Below are positions 18,149 through 26,502 of a stretch of 64,000 bases of DNA, one piece after another. Position 1 is the first letter of the stretch. Every line of letters starts with the position of its first letter. Both the position numbers and the translations under genes were made by a program. Below the pieces are notes generated by a model that saw only the letters and a list, made by a program, of their open reading frames with translations, was not told the DNA's origin and made no database searches. Source of the stretch: Brevirhabdus sp. Lineage in GTDB: Bacteria; Pseudomonadota; Alphaproteobacteria; Rhodobacterales; Rhodobacteraceae. The stretch is taken from the NCBI GenBank assembly GCA_024637315.1, contig JAGXFH010000062.1:21835-85834 (forward strand). The letters are read 5' to 3'.

Positions 18149-18829
18149 CTAGCGACCTCCGGCAGTCGCAATGGCCTTGGCCATGTCGTCATATCCGCGC
18201 TGTTGTGCATGCTGCAAAGGCGTCACACCGTCCCGATCGGCAATTCCCGGATCGGCGCCGGCATCGAGCAACGCCTCGACCGTCGCCAGATGGTCGGGGC
18301 CGCCGTCGCCCAGCACAACCGCTTCGATCAGCGCCGTCCACCCCAGATTGTTGACATGGTCTAGCGGCGCTCCCCTCGCGATCAAACGGCGAACCACTTC
18401 GGCATGCCCCAGATGCGCTGCCGCGATCAGCGCGGTGCCGTCATACCGGCTGGTCACCAGATCCGCCCGGTTGCCCAGTTCCAGCGCGAGTGAAACCAGT
18501 TCGGGGTCGTTGGCGACAGCCGCGATCGTCAGGACGTCATAGGAGCCCTGCTCCAGCGCGTTCATGTCCGCGCCTGCTTCGGCGAGCGTCTTCAATACCG
18601 CGTCGTTAGAGGCGAAGGCCGCCACATGCGCCGGCGTTCGACCTGCCGGATCGCGTTCATCCACATCAGCGCCATCAGTCAACAGCGCTTGAAGTGTAAC
18701 CAAATCTCCTGAATGGGCCGCCCGATGCAGACCCTGATAGACAGCAATCTGCTGCGCCGAAGGTGCATCCTGCGCCATTGCGGACACGCCCAGCCAAAAG
18801 CCAACAAAGCCAATCGTCAGCCTGAACAT
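18149..18829 (-). CDS. Exported ankyrin-repeat protein
   Basis: The 226-residue protein starts at the ATG at 18829 (GGGGATAG upstream), which gives a signal peptide ending near GVSAMAQ. It then shows about five ankyrin repeats, for example GLHRAAHSGDLVTLQALLTD, GRTPAHVAAFASNDAVLKTL, GTALIAAAHLGHAEVVRRLI, GWTALIEAVVLGDGGPDHLA and GVTPLQHAQQRGYDDMAKAI. Such periplasmic ankyrin proteins are usually protein-binding scaffolds; no partner is evident. It lies downstream of bhcD on the same strand, 134 nt apart, and could be read from the same transcript, but nothing links it functionally to the beta-hydroxyaspartate cycle. Confidence 0.85.
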   Translation of the reverse strand: MFRLTIGFVGFWLGVSAMAQDAPSAQQIAVYQGLHRAAHSGDLVTLQALLTDGADVDERDPAGRTPAHVAAFASNDAVLKTLAEAGADMNALEQGSYDVLTIAAVANDPELVSLALELGNRADLVTSRYDGTALIAAAHLGHAEVVRRLIARGAPLDHVNNLGWTALIEAVVLGDGGPDHLATVEALLDAGADPGIADRDGVTPLQHAQQRGYDDMAKAIATAGGR

Positions 18830-18963
18830 TCCGCTATCCCCTGATTGCAGCGCTTCGGGACGAGTTGAATCGGAGACTCTCTGCCCCGCGCTGCACTCGA
18901 ACGCGAATTCCGACGCGTGCCGTCTCAAGAATTTCCCGATAGGCTGCAAATGACCAGAGCACT

Positions 18964-19926
18964 TCAGAAATCGACATAGGTCGCAACGCCCTTGCTGACC
19001 GCCAGATCAACCGCCGCCGCCGCGACCGCGAGATCCTGCAGCCCAACCCCGGTGCCGTCGAAAAGGGTGATCTCGTCGTCGGACTTTCGGCCTGGATGGG
19101 TGCCTTCGATGACCTCGCCGAGGGCAGTGATGTCGCTTTCCTTGATCAGCCCTTGAGCGATGGCGTGCTGCGCTTCACCCAGGGTAATGGATTGCGCGAC
19201 CTCGTCGGTGAAGATGCTTGCGCGGGCCAGCAGGGCCGGCTCGACCTCTTGCTTGCCGATCGTGTCGGTCCCCATGCAGGCCAGATGCGTGCCGGCACGG
19301 ATATGTGCATCCATCAGGGATGCTGCGGGCGAGGAGGTGATGGTGATAATTACATCTGACTGCGCGCCGAGACCTTCGAGGCTGACCGCCTCGAAGGGTA
19401 GCCCCAGCTCCGTGGCAACCTTGCCGAGAGTCGGCAACATATCGGGGTGCAGGTTCCACGCCACGACCCTGTCGAAGTTGCGAACCTTCGCAGCCGCGCG
19501 CAACTGAAACGCCGCCTGATGACCCGCACCGACCATGCCCAGCACTTTCGCACCCTTGCGCGCCAGCCGGTCGATCGAAATCGCAGAGGCGGCCGCGGTC
19601 CGCAGCGCGGTCAGAAGATTGCCACCGACCATCGCGGTGGGGCGTCCGGTTTCGGGATCGAAGAGATAGACTGTCGACTGGTGGTTGGTGATGCCCTTAT
19701 CGGCATTGCCTGGAAAATACCCGCCCGCCTTGACGCCCAGATTGGCACCTGCGCGGTCGAGGCCGGATTTGAAACCGTATTGCCGCCCCTCGCCCAATGC
19801 CTCGCGGACCACCGGGAAGTTATAGGCATCCCCGCGCGCCATCGACGCAAAGACGGCCTCGACCGCCTTGAAAGCAGCGTCGTCGGTGATCAGGCTGGCG
19901 ATCTCTTTTTCGGGGACAACGTACAT
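18964..19926 (-). CDS. bhcD: BhcD, iminosuccinate reductase
   Basis: Last enzyme of the beta-hydroxyaspartate cycle, reducing iminosuccinate to L-aspartate with NADH. The 320-residue protein belongs to the ornithine cyclodeaminase/mu-crystallin family: Rossmann motif GMVGAGHQAAF (GAGHQ at 133-137), TALRTAAASAISIDRLAR before it, and ACMGTDTIGKQEV in the second half. The start at 19926 (MYVVPEKEIASL) has GGAGG-like CGATGT spacing behind GGCCCCTCC on the sense strand. Family alone would allow other imine reductases; the position behind bhcABC identifies it. A strong terminator-like hairpin separates it from bhcC. Confidence 0.92.
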   Translation of the reverse strand: MYVVPEKEIASLITDDAAFKAVEAVFASMARGDAYNFPVVREALGEGRQYGFKSGLDRAGANLGVKAGGYFPGNADKGITNHQSTVYLFDPETGRPTAMVGGNLLTALRTAAASAISIDRLARKGAKVLGMVGAGHQAAFQLRAAAKVRNFDRVVAWNLHPDMLPTLGKVATELGLPFEAVSLEGLGAQSDVIITITSSPAASLMDAHIRAGTHLACMGTDTIGKQEVEPALLARASIFTDEVAQSITLGEAQHAIAQGLIKESDITALGEVIEGTHPGRKSDDEITLFDGTGVGLQDLAVAAAAVDLAVSKGVATYVDF

Positions 19927-19941
19927 CGGAGGGGCCTTTCG

Positions 19942-19971
19942 CAAAAAAAGGGGCCGGGACTTGCCCGGCCC
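19942..19971 (-). terminator. Intrinsic terminator or attenuator between bhcC and bhcD
   Basis: Read on the minus strand, an 8-bp GC stem (GGGCCGGG with CCCGGCCC, 5-nt loop) is followed by C and seven T residues. It lies between the bhcC stop (19992) and the bhcD start (19926), inside what is otherwise a tight four-gene operon. It has every feature of a Rho-independent terminator in the direction of bhc transcription. Confidence 0.85.
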
Positions 19972-19991
19972 GAAGGTAAGGGAGGATCGTC

Positions 19992-21155
19992 TCAGTACGC
20001 CTTGCCGCGAGCCGAAACCGGCCAGACGGTCTCGACCTTGCCGTTCCGGACTCCGACATACCAATCGTGCACGTTGCAGGTCGGGTCGCAGTGGCCAGGC
20101 ACCAGCCGCAACTTGTCATTGATCTCGAGGACGCCATTCGGATCGTCGACAACGCCATGTTCGTCCGAGCATTTGATGTATTTGACATCGTCGCGGCCAT
20201 AGACGAAGGGCAGGCCGCTGTCGACCGACTGCGCCTTGAGGCCTGCATCGACAATCGCAAGGTGCGGCTTGGCATGGCTCATCACCGAGGTCAGGATGAA
20301 GAGCGCATTTTCCCACTCTCCCTGGTCGATCCGGTTGCCGTCCTTGTCGTGGATACGCCCGTAATCAGCATCCATGAAAGCGTAAGAGCCGCACTGAAGT
20401 TCATTGTAGACGCCCGAATTGCTCTCGAAATAGTAGCTTCCCGTGCCACCGCCAGAGACAAGCTCCGGCTCCAGACCGACCTTTTTCAGCCCCTCTACCG
20501 CGTCCTTCACCTGGGCGATGGCCGCATCGAGTTTCGCCTTGCGGTCCTCAAACTTGTCGATGTGCTGCATCGCACCCTGGTAGGCTTGGATGCCAGTGAA
20601 CTTGAGGTTCGGCGCGACGTCGATGGCTTTGGCGATCTCGACCACAGCCTCGGTTGTGGTCACCCCGCAACGGCCAGCCCCGCAGTCGATCTCGACAAAG
20701 CATTCAAGCGTCGTGCCATGCTTCTGAGCGGACGCAGATAGGTCCGCAACGTTCGCTACATCATCGACACAGACGATGATCCGCGAGCCAAACTTCGGCA
20801 GCCGCGCCAGACGATCGATCTTGGCCGGGTCTCGGACCTGGTTCGAGATCAGCACATCCTTGATGCCGCCCCGCACGAAGACCTCTGCCTCGCTGACCTT
20901 CTGACAGCATACGCCGACAGCGCCTCCAAGACTTTCCTGAAGCTTCTGCACGTCCACCGACTTGTGCATCTTGCCGTGCGACCGGTGGCGCATGCCATGC
21001 GCCTTCGCGTAGTCGCCCATCTTCTTGATGTTGCGCTCCAGCGCGTCGAGGTCGAGGATCAGGCACGGCGTCTGGATGTCCTTCTCGTCCATTCCAGGTT
21101 TGGCCGGAATGTCGTAGCCGACGTCGAGCGCGTTGATGTTCACGGGTGCGTTCAT
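19992..21155 (-). CDS. bhcC: BhcC, beta-hydroxyaspartate aldolase
   Basis: PLP enzyme that condenses glycine with glyoxylate to (2R,3S)-beta-hydroxyaspartate. The 387-residue sequence has the fold-type III, D-threonine-aldolase-like arrangement: TPCLILDLDALERNI, then HRSHGKMHKSVDVQKLQ with the PLP lysine, ECFVEIDCGAGRCGV, LVSGGGTGSYYFES and the metal-binding C terminus LVPGHCDPTCNVHDW, where His and Cys bind a divalent metal. Length equals that of characterised BhcC. It follows bhcB after 15 nt. The nearest alternative, 3-hydroxy-D-aspartate aldolase, is the same family and chemistry. Confidence 0.94.
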   Translation of the reverse strand: MNAPVNINALDVGYDIPAKPGMDEKDIQTPCLILDLDALERNIKKMGDYAKAHGMRHRSHGKMHKSVDVQKLQESLGGAVGVCCQKVSEAEVFVRGGIKDVLISNQVRDPAKIDRLARLPKFGSRIIVCVDDVANVADLSASAQKHGTTLECFVEIDCGAGRCGVTTTEAVVEIAKAIDVAPNLKFTGIQAYQGAMQHIDKFEDRKAKLDAAIAQVKDAVEGLKKVGLEPELVSGGGTGSYYFESNSGVYNELQCGSYAFMDADYGRIHDKDGNRIDQGEWENALFILTSVMSHAKPHLAIVDAGLKAQSVDSGLPFVYGRDDVKYIKCSDEHGVVDDPNGVLEINDKLRLVPGHCDPTCNVHDWYVGVRNGKVETVWPVSARGKAY

Positions 21156-21170
21156 GGGAGCCTCCTTGGC

Positions 21171-22136
21171 TTACATCCAGGGCAGTTTGTCGAGGTCGAC
21201 ATTGCCGCCGGTGATGATGACGCCGACGCGCTTGCCGGCAAAGATGTCCTTGTTTTTCAGGATACAGGCAAGCGGCACGGCGCTCGACGGCTCTATCACG
21301 ATCTTCATGCGCTTCCAGATCAGCTTCATCGCTTCGATGATCTCGTCTTCGGAGGCGGTGAAGATGTCAGCGACGTGGTTCTGCACGAAATGCCAAGTAA
21401 GGTCTTTCAACGGCACTTTCAAACCATCCGCAACGGTTTCCGGCGCGTCATCGGCGATGATATGACCGGCCTTGAAACTGCGATAGGCATCGTCGGCCTG
21501 CTCAGGTTCGGCGGCATAGATCTTCACCTGCGGCCCAAGATTGGACAGCGTCAGACAGGTGCCCGACACCATGCCGCCACCACCGATCGGCGCGATCACC
21601 GAGTCCAGCCCCTCGACCTGTTCGATCAGTTCCTTCGAACATGTTCCCTGACCGGCGATGACACGCGGATCGTTGTATGGATGCACGAACTCCGCCCCGG
21701 TTTCTGCGACAACCTCGGCAAAGACCGCTTCGCGGCTCGTGGTCGACGGCTCGCACTCGACGACACGCCCGCCGTAGCCTTTCACGGCATCCTTCTTGGC
21801 TTGGGGTGCGGTCCGCGGCATCACAACCGTGCATGGAATCCCGCGCCGACCAGCAGCGTAGGAAAGGCAGGTGCCGTGATTACCAGAGGAATGCGTCGCC
21901 ACGCCCTTGGCGGCCTGCTCATCGGTCAGTCCAAAGACCGCATTCGAGGCCCCTCGCGCCTTGAACGCCCCCGCCTTTTGAAGGTTCTCGCATTTGAAGA
22001 ACAGACTGGCGCCCATCAGGTCGTCGATGAACCGAGAGGTCAGAACCGGCGTACGGTGAATGTAGGGTTTGACACGTTCATGCGCGATCAGCATGTCGGC
22101 GAGGGTCGGGATTTCCATGACTTCGCTATCCTTCAT
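21171..22136 (-). CDS. bhcB: BhcB, beta-hydroxyaspartate dehydratase
   Basis: Removes water from beta-hydroxyaspartate to give iminosuccinate. The 321-residue protein is a fold-type II PLP enzyme of the serine/threonine dehydratase family: FFKCENLQKAGAFKARGASN with the Schiff-base lysine K59, the phosphate-binding SSGNHGTCLSYAA, and SVIAPIGGGGMVSGTCL. Its start codon shares one nucleotide with the bhcA stop (TAATG), so the two are translationally coupled; an in-frame ATG six codons in (21171 end fixed, start 22118) is an alternative. Threonine dehydratase or serine racemase would look similar, but the operon decides. Confidence 0.93.
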   Translation of the reverse strand: MKDSEVMEIPTLADMLIAHERVKPYIHRTPVLTSRFIDDLMGASLFFKCENLQKAGAFKARGASNAVFGLTDEQAAKGVATHSSGNHGTCLSYAAGRRGIPCTVVMPRTAPQAKKDAVKGYGGRVVECEPSTTSREAVFAEVVAETGAEFVHPYNDPRVIAGQGTCSKELIEQVEGLDSVIAPIGGGGMVSGTCLTLSNLGPQVKIYAAEPEQADDAYRSFKAGHIIADDAPETVADGLKVPLKDLTWHFVQNHVADIFTASEDEIIEAMKLIWKRMKIVIEPSSAVPLACILKNKDIFAGKRVGVIITGGNVDLDKLPWM

Positions 22137-23326
22137 TACGCAGCCGCTTTCATCGGCTGGGCAACCGTTGCGCGGAAATGGTCCTGCGCAGAGGCAACGC
22201 CAGAGCCAAGCTTGATCGGCAGGCCCAGATCGACCATCACCATCTCGGCGGTTGCCAGACCCGACAAGGTCATGACATCTGTCAAGCTGCCCAGATGTCC
22301 GATCCGAAATACCTTCCCTGCGACCTCGCCAAGCCCGACACCAAAGGCGACCCCGTAAGCCTCTGCGGCGCGCGTCACGATGGCTGTCGCGTTGAATCCG
22401 ACGGGGGTTAGGATCGCACTGACGGTATCAGAATACACCTCGGGCGTCTCGGCGCACAGCCGCAGCCCCCATGCGCTCACCGCCGCCCGGACACCGTCCG
22501 CGATTCGCTTATGGCGGGCAAAGACATTGTCCAGTCCTTCGGCCAGCAACATGTCACTCGCCATCTTGAGGCCATTCAGCAAGCCGACGGCCGGCGTGTA
22601 GGGGTAGGCATTGTTGGCATACCCCTTCGCCATGTCGCGGACGTCAAAGAATGTGCGCGGTAACTTCGCGGTCTCGAGCGCGGCCATTGCACGCGGGCTG
22701 AACCCGACAATCGCAAGGCCAGCGGGCAGCATGAAGCCCTTCTGGCTGCCGGTCACGGCGATATCGACGCCCCAATCGTCCATCCGGAAATCCATCGATC
22801 CGATCGAGCTGACGCCATCGACGAACAGCATCGCCGGGTGTTTGGCCGCGTCGAGCGCGCGCCTCACGGCTGCGATATCAGACCTGACACCGGTCGCGGT
22901 TTCATTATGCGTGGCCAGTACGACCTTTATCTCGTGGGCCGTGTCGGCGGTCAGGATTGCTTCATACCGGTCTGCGGGAATCGCGGCGCCCCAAGCGGCC
23001 TCGACGATCTCGACATTCAGATCATGGCGCTGGCACATATCGATCCAGCGATGACTGAACATTCCGTTCCGGGCCGCCAGCACCTTGTCACCGGGCGACA
23101 GAGTATTGGTTAACGCGGTTTCCCAGCCGCCGGTGCCGGTCGACGGGAAGACGAAAATCTCGGCTGTTTCGCTTTTCAGCACCTTCTTCACACCCGCCAG
23201 CGCGGGGTGCAGGATCTGGCCGAACAGCGGCGAGCGATGATCCAACGTCGGCATGTCCACGGCCTTGCGCAAAACTTCGGGCATGTTCGTGGGACCAGGG
23301 ATGAAAACGGGGTTCTGGAAGCTCAT
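22136..23326 (-). CDS. bhcA: BhcA, aspartate-glyoxylate aminotransferase
   Basis: Transfers the amino group of aspartate to glyoxylate, giving oxaloacetate and glycine, and so opens and closes the cycle. The 396-residue class V aminotransferase resembles serine-glyoxylate aminotransferase: FIPGPTNMPEVLRKAVDMPT at the N terminus, VFPSTGTGGWETALTN, VDGVSSIGSMDFRMDDWGVD and the PLP lysine K196 in VTGSQKGFMLPAG. The ATG at 23326 has AGGAGGGC upstream at good distance. First gene of the operon, facing bhcR across 197 nt. Confidence 0.94.
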   Translation of the reverse strand: MSFQNPVFIPGPTNMPEVLRKAVDMPTLDHRSPLFGQILHPALAGVKKVLKSETAEIFVFPSTGTGGWETALTNTLSPGDKVLAARNGMFSHRWIDMCQRHDLNVEIVEAAWGAAIPADRYEAILTADTAHEIKVVLATHNETATGVRSDIAAVRRALDAAKHPAMLFVDGVSSIGSMDFRMDDWGVDIAVTGSQKGFMLPAGLAIVGFSPRAMAALETAKLPRTFFDVRDMAKGYANNAYPYTPAVGLLNGLKMASDMLLAEGLDNVFARHKRIADGVRAAVSAWGLRLCAETPEVYSDTVSAILTPVGFNATAIVTRAAEAYGVAFGVGLGEVAGKVFRIGHLGSLTDVMTLSGLATAEMVMVDLGLPIKLGSGVASAQDHFRATVAQPMKAAA

Positions 23327-23388
23327 GATTTGCCCTCCTGTGGCGATTGCCGTCACTCTAGTCCAAGCGTCGCATTTTCCCAATTTTT

Positions 23389-23405
23389 TTGAAAAATTAT
23401 TTCAA
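23389..23405. promoter_or_regulatory. Inverted repeat in the bhcA-bhcR gap, candidate BhcR site
   Basis: TTGAAA, 5 nt, TTTCAA: a 17-bp palindrome of the size usual for IclR-family operators, in a strikingly AT-rich stretch (about 23370-23460) between the divergent bhcA and bhcR starts. It lies 63 nt upstream of the bhcA start codon, where a promoter would be expected. Confidence 0.45.
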
Positions 23406-23415
23406 TATAGAGATT

Positions 23416-23428
23416 CCCTTGAAAAGGG
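23416..23428. promoter_or_regulatory. Second inverted repeat in the bhcA-bhcR gap
   Basis: CCCTT, 3 nt, AAGGG: a perfect 13-bp palindrome 10 nt from the first repeat. It overlaps GGGTATAATTTAC, where TATAAT resembles a -10 element reading toward bhcR. It could be an additional operator half or a chance feature of AT-rich DNA. Confidence 0.3.
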
Positions 23429-23523
23429 TATAATTTACAATGGTTTGTATTTTTTCATTAGCCAGAAGCAATTTTCGCCACTATGCAGAAAGACCTGATC
23501 GTTTTCCGGATCGGGGAAAGAAA

Positions 23524-24339
23524 ATGCAGCCACCCGCCCGCCGCAAGGGCCGCCCCAAGGGTTTCGACAGCACCGATTCCCAGACGACAATCCAGTCGCT
23601 TGACCGGGCGCTAAACGTCCTTGTGGCTCTGGCCTCGGGCAACGGCATGACACTGACCGACATTTCGACCGTACTGGATCAGTCTCCCGCCACGATGTAC
23701 CGCGTCCTGACGACGCTCGCATCACGGGAATTTGTCGAAATCGACCCGCAAAGGCAGGAATGGCATATCGGACCGATGGCGTTCCAGCTCGGCTCCGCCT
23801 TCTTGCGGCGCAGCGGGGTGATCGAACGCAGCCGTCCGGTGATGCGCGACCTGACGGCGGCGACGGGAGAGACATCAAACCTCGGAATCGAAAAGGACGG
23901 CGACGTCATGTTCGTCAGCCAGATCGAGACGCACGAATCGATCCGCGCGTTCTTTCCGCCCGGAACGCTTTCGCCGATGCACGCCTCTGGCATCGGCAAG
24001 GCCCTGCTGAGCATGTTCGAAGAGGATCGGCTCGCGCGGTTCCTGCGTGACCACGACTTGCAGCGTTTCACCGACAAGACCATCAGCGACCCTGCCCGAC
24101 TGGTCGAAGACCTGCGGCTCATCCGCGCCCGCGGCTACGCCGTCGATGACGAGGAAAAGACCACCGGCATGCGCTGCGTCGCCGCCGCAATCATCAATGT
24201 TCACGGCGAAGCTGTAGCCGGGATCTCGGTCTCTGGCCCCACCCATCGGATGACCGAAGGCGAGATCGGCCGTATCGGCGATCTGGTCAGGGACGCCGCC
24301 GCGAACGTATCACGCGGGCTTGGCGCCCCGGACGCCTGA
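23524..24339 (+). CDS. bhcR: BhcR, IclR-family regulator of the bhc operon
   Basis: The 271-residue protein has an N-terminal winged helix-turn-helix (about residues 25-90: TIQSLDRALNVLVALA, then MTLTDISTVLDQSPATMYRVL) and a C-terminal IclR effector domain (LSPMHASGIGKALLS, KTTGMRCVAAAIINVHGE, GISVSGPTHRMT). In Paracoccus, the equivalent divergent regulator responds to glyoxylate and controls bhcABCD. I take the ATG at 23524; the frame is open to 23440, but the added residues are unlike the family. It is divergent from bhcA and ends one nucleotide before the convergent allE stop. Confidence 0.92.
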   Translation: MQPPARRKGRPKGFDSTDSQTTIQSLDRALNVLVALASGNGMTLTDISTVLDQSPATMYRVLTTLASREFVEIDPQRQEWHIGPMAFQLGSAFLRRSGVIERSRPVMRDLTAATGETSNLGIEKDGDVMFVSQIETHESIRAFFPPGTLSPMHASGIGKALLSMFEEDRLARFLRDHDLQRFTDKTISDPARLVEDLRLIRARGYAVDDEEKTTGMRCVAAAIINVHGEAVAGISVSGPTHRMTEGEIGRIGDLVRDAAANVSRGLGAPDA

Positions 24340-25209
24340 TCACCCTGCCGCAGCCTTGACCCGAGCGGCGTTCTTGGACAACTCCGGTATCGCCAGCGCC
24401 ATATGCCGGTTTACATCCTTGTAAAGCAGGTAGCGGAATGGGCCGGGACCACCTGCATAGCAAGCCTGCGGGCAGAAGGCGCGCAGCCACATGTAGTCGC
24501 CCGCCTCCACCTCGACCCAATCCTGATTGAGCCGGTAGACTGCCTTGCCCTCCAGCACGTAAAGCCCGTGCTCCATCACATGGGTCTCGGCGAAGGGGAT
24601 GACCCCTCCGGGCTGGAAGGTGACGACCGTAACATGCATGTCGTGGCGCAGATCGGCGGGGTCGACGAAGCGCGTGGTCGCCCACGCACCGTCCGTGTCC
24701 GGCATCGGCGTCGGTGCGATGTCGTTCTCATTGGTGACGAAGGCGTCAGGCAGCGCGAGCCCTTCGACAGCCTGATAGGCCTTGCGGATCCAGTGGAACC
24801 GGGCCGGAACCTTGCCAGTGTTGCGAAGCTGCCAGTCGGTATCCGGCGGCAGATAGGCATAGCCGCCCGTCCTCATGTCGTGCGCCTCACCGCCGATTGT
24901 AAGGCTGATGCCGCCCCCGACCACGAACAGAACCGCCTCGACCCCCGAATCAGTTTCGGGCCGGTCACTGCCGCCGCCCGGTTGCACCTCGGCGATATAT
25001 TGCGAAAAGGTTTCGGCAAAGCCGGAAAGCGGTCGCGACAGCACCCAGAACCGGGCGCCGTCCCAGAAAGGCAGAAAGCTTATCACGATATCGCTGAATG
25101 TGCCTTTCGGGATAACCGCATAGGCTTCGGTGAACATGGCGCGGTCGGTCAGAAGCTGCGTCTGCGGCGGCAAGCCACCTTCGGGAAAGTAGTAGGGGCG
25201 CGTGGACAT
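24340..25209 (-). CDS. allE: (S)-ureidoglycine aminohydrolase
   Basis: Converts (S)-ureidoglycine to (S)-ureidoglycolate with release of ammonia, the step just before AllA. The 289-residue bicupin has MFTEAYAVIPKGTFSDIV at the N terminus, a first cupin with GVEAVLFVVGGGISLTIGG and GGYAYLPPDTDW, and a second cupin with FQPGGVIPFAETHVMEHGLYVLEG (metal ligands E, H, H) followed by VEAGDYMWLRAFCPQACYAG. The ATG at 25209 (MSTRPYYFPEGG) is chosen over an upstream in-frame start. It is physically attached to the bhc locus rather than to the purine operon 12 kb away, converging on bhcR with no gap. Confidence 0.88.
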   Translation of the reverse strand: MSTRPYYFPEGGLPPQTQLLTDRAMFTEAYAVIPKGTFSDIVISFLPFWDGARFWVLSRPLSGFAETFSQYIAEVQPGGGSDRPETDSGVEAVLFVVGGGISLTIGGEAHDMRTGGYAYLPPDTDWQLRNTGKVPARFHWIRKAYQAVEGLALPDAFVTNENDIAPTPMPDTDGAWATTRFVDPADLRHDMHVTVVTFQPGGVIPFAETHVMEHGLYVLEGKAVYRLNQDWVEVEAGDYMWLRAFCPQACYAGGPGPFRYLLYKDVNRHMALAIPELSKNAARVKAAAG

Positions 25210-25490
25210 CGGATTATGCTTTCTGCAGGAATTCGTACCTGTCCACCAAATCCTGCCCGGCACCGCATTCCAACTCTTTTCCCGACTTGAATCACCTGAA
25301 GGATTGATCGGAAAAAACTGAAAATGGGTGCTCCGCGCAAACTGCCCGGTGTCCGGGCAACCACCGATCGCCGAAGTGTGCCGTTTTGCTCGCTGCTGCT
25401 GACAGGCGTTGAGATTGCCGTCAACTACTGGAATAGTGACTTTCAGATCATCGGGCGCACCCGCCTTTGATCGTCAAAGTGGAGGACTAC

Positions 25491-26444
25491 ATGATTAACC
25501 TAAAATCCAAGCTCGGCGGCATCGTCGTCGGGGCGACGCTGGTCTTTGCACCGGCGGTTTCGCAAGCTGAAGAATTCATCAACATCCTCACCGGCGGGAC
25601 GTCCGGCGTCTACTATCCACTGGGGGTGGGCCTTTCGAAAATCTACGCCGACAACATCGAAGGCGCCCGTACCCAGGTTCAGTCGACGAAAGCCTCGGTC
25701 GAGAACCTGAACCTGCTGCAGCAGGGAAAAGGCGAACTGGCGCTTGCGCTGGGCGACTCGGTGAAACTGGCTTGGGAGGGCGACGCAGAGGCCGGGTTCA
25801 AGGAGCCTCTGGCCAAGCTGCGCGGAATAGCCGCCGTTTACCCCAACTACATCCAGATCGTCGCTAGCCATGAATCCGGCATCACGAAGTTCGAGGATCT
25901 GATGGGCATGAGCCTGTCCGTGGGTGCGGCGAAGTCGGGGACCGAGTTGAACGCCCGGAAGATCTTCGAGGCTGCGGGAAAGAGCTACGATGATCTGGGC
26001 AAGGTCGAGTACCTGCCCTTCGCTGAGTCGGTCGAGTTGATCAAGAACCGGCAGTTGGATGCAACCTTGCAGTCGGCCGGCCTTGGCGTCGCGTCGATCA
26101 AGGATCTGGCGACATCTTTGCCGATCAACGTCGTGGCCGTACCGGCAGATGTCGTTGCAACCCTTGGAGCGCCGTACATCTCAGCCGTGATTCCGGCAGG
26201 CACCTATGACGGTCAGGACGCGGATGTGGAAACAGTAGCCGTCGTCAACTTCCTCGTGACACATGAGGATGTATCGGAAGAAACCGCCTATCAGATGACC
26301 AAACTGCTGTTTGAGAATCTGCCGGAACTGGAAGCAGCCCACAATGCCGCCGCGTCCATCAAGCTGGAAAATGCGCTTGCCGGGATGCCGATCCCGCTGC
26401 ACCCGGGCGCGGAGCGCTACTACAAGGAAAAGGGCATGATGTAG
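25491..26444 (+). CDS. TRAP transporter substrate-binding protein, TAXI family
   Basis: Periplasmic solute receptor for the fused TRAP permease encoded next. The ATG at 25491, behind GGAGGAC, gives a 317-residue protein with a signal peptide (hydrophobic core GGIVVGATLVFAPAVSQA). The mature N terminus INILTGGTSGVYYPLGVGLSKI is the TAXI hallmark, followed by TKASVENLNLLQQGKGELAL and VAVPADVVATLG. TAXI receptors bind small acids such as glutamate or other carboxylates, and the ligand here is unknown. The gene diverges from allE across 281 nt, which contains no other feature I can support. Confidence 0.9.
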   Translation: MINLKSKLGGIVVGATLVFAPAVSQAEEFINILTGGTSGVYYPLGVGLSKIYADNIEGARTQVQSTKASVENLNLLQQGKGELALALGDSVKLAWEGDAEAGFKEPLAKLRGIAAVYPNYIQIVASHESGITKFEDLMGMSLSVGAAKSGTELNARKIFEAAGKSYDDLGKVEYLPFAESVELIKNRQLDATLQSAGLGVASIKDLATSLPINVVAVPADVVATLGAPYISAVIPAGTYDGQDADVETVAVVNFLVTHEDVSEETAYQMTKLLFENLPELEAAHNAAASIKLENALAGMPIPLHPGAERYYKEKGMM

Positions 26445-26502
26445 GTATCAGCCAGCGGGCATTCGCAACGGATGCCCGCAACTGCCGTCCGGGGAGGGAA
26501 AG

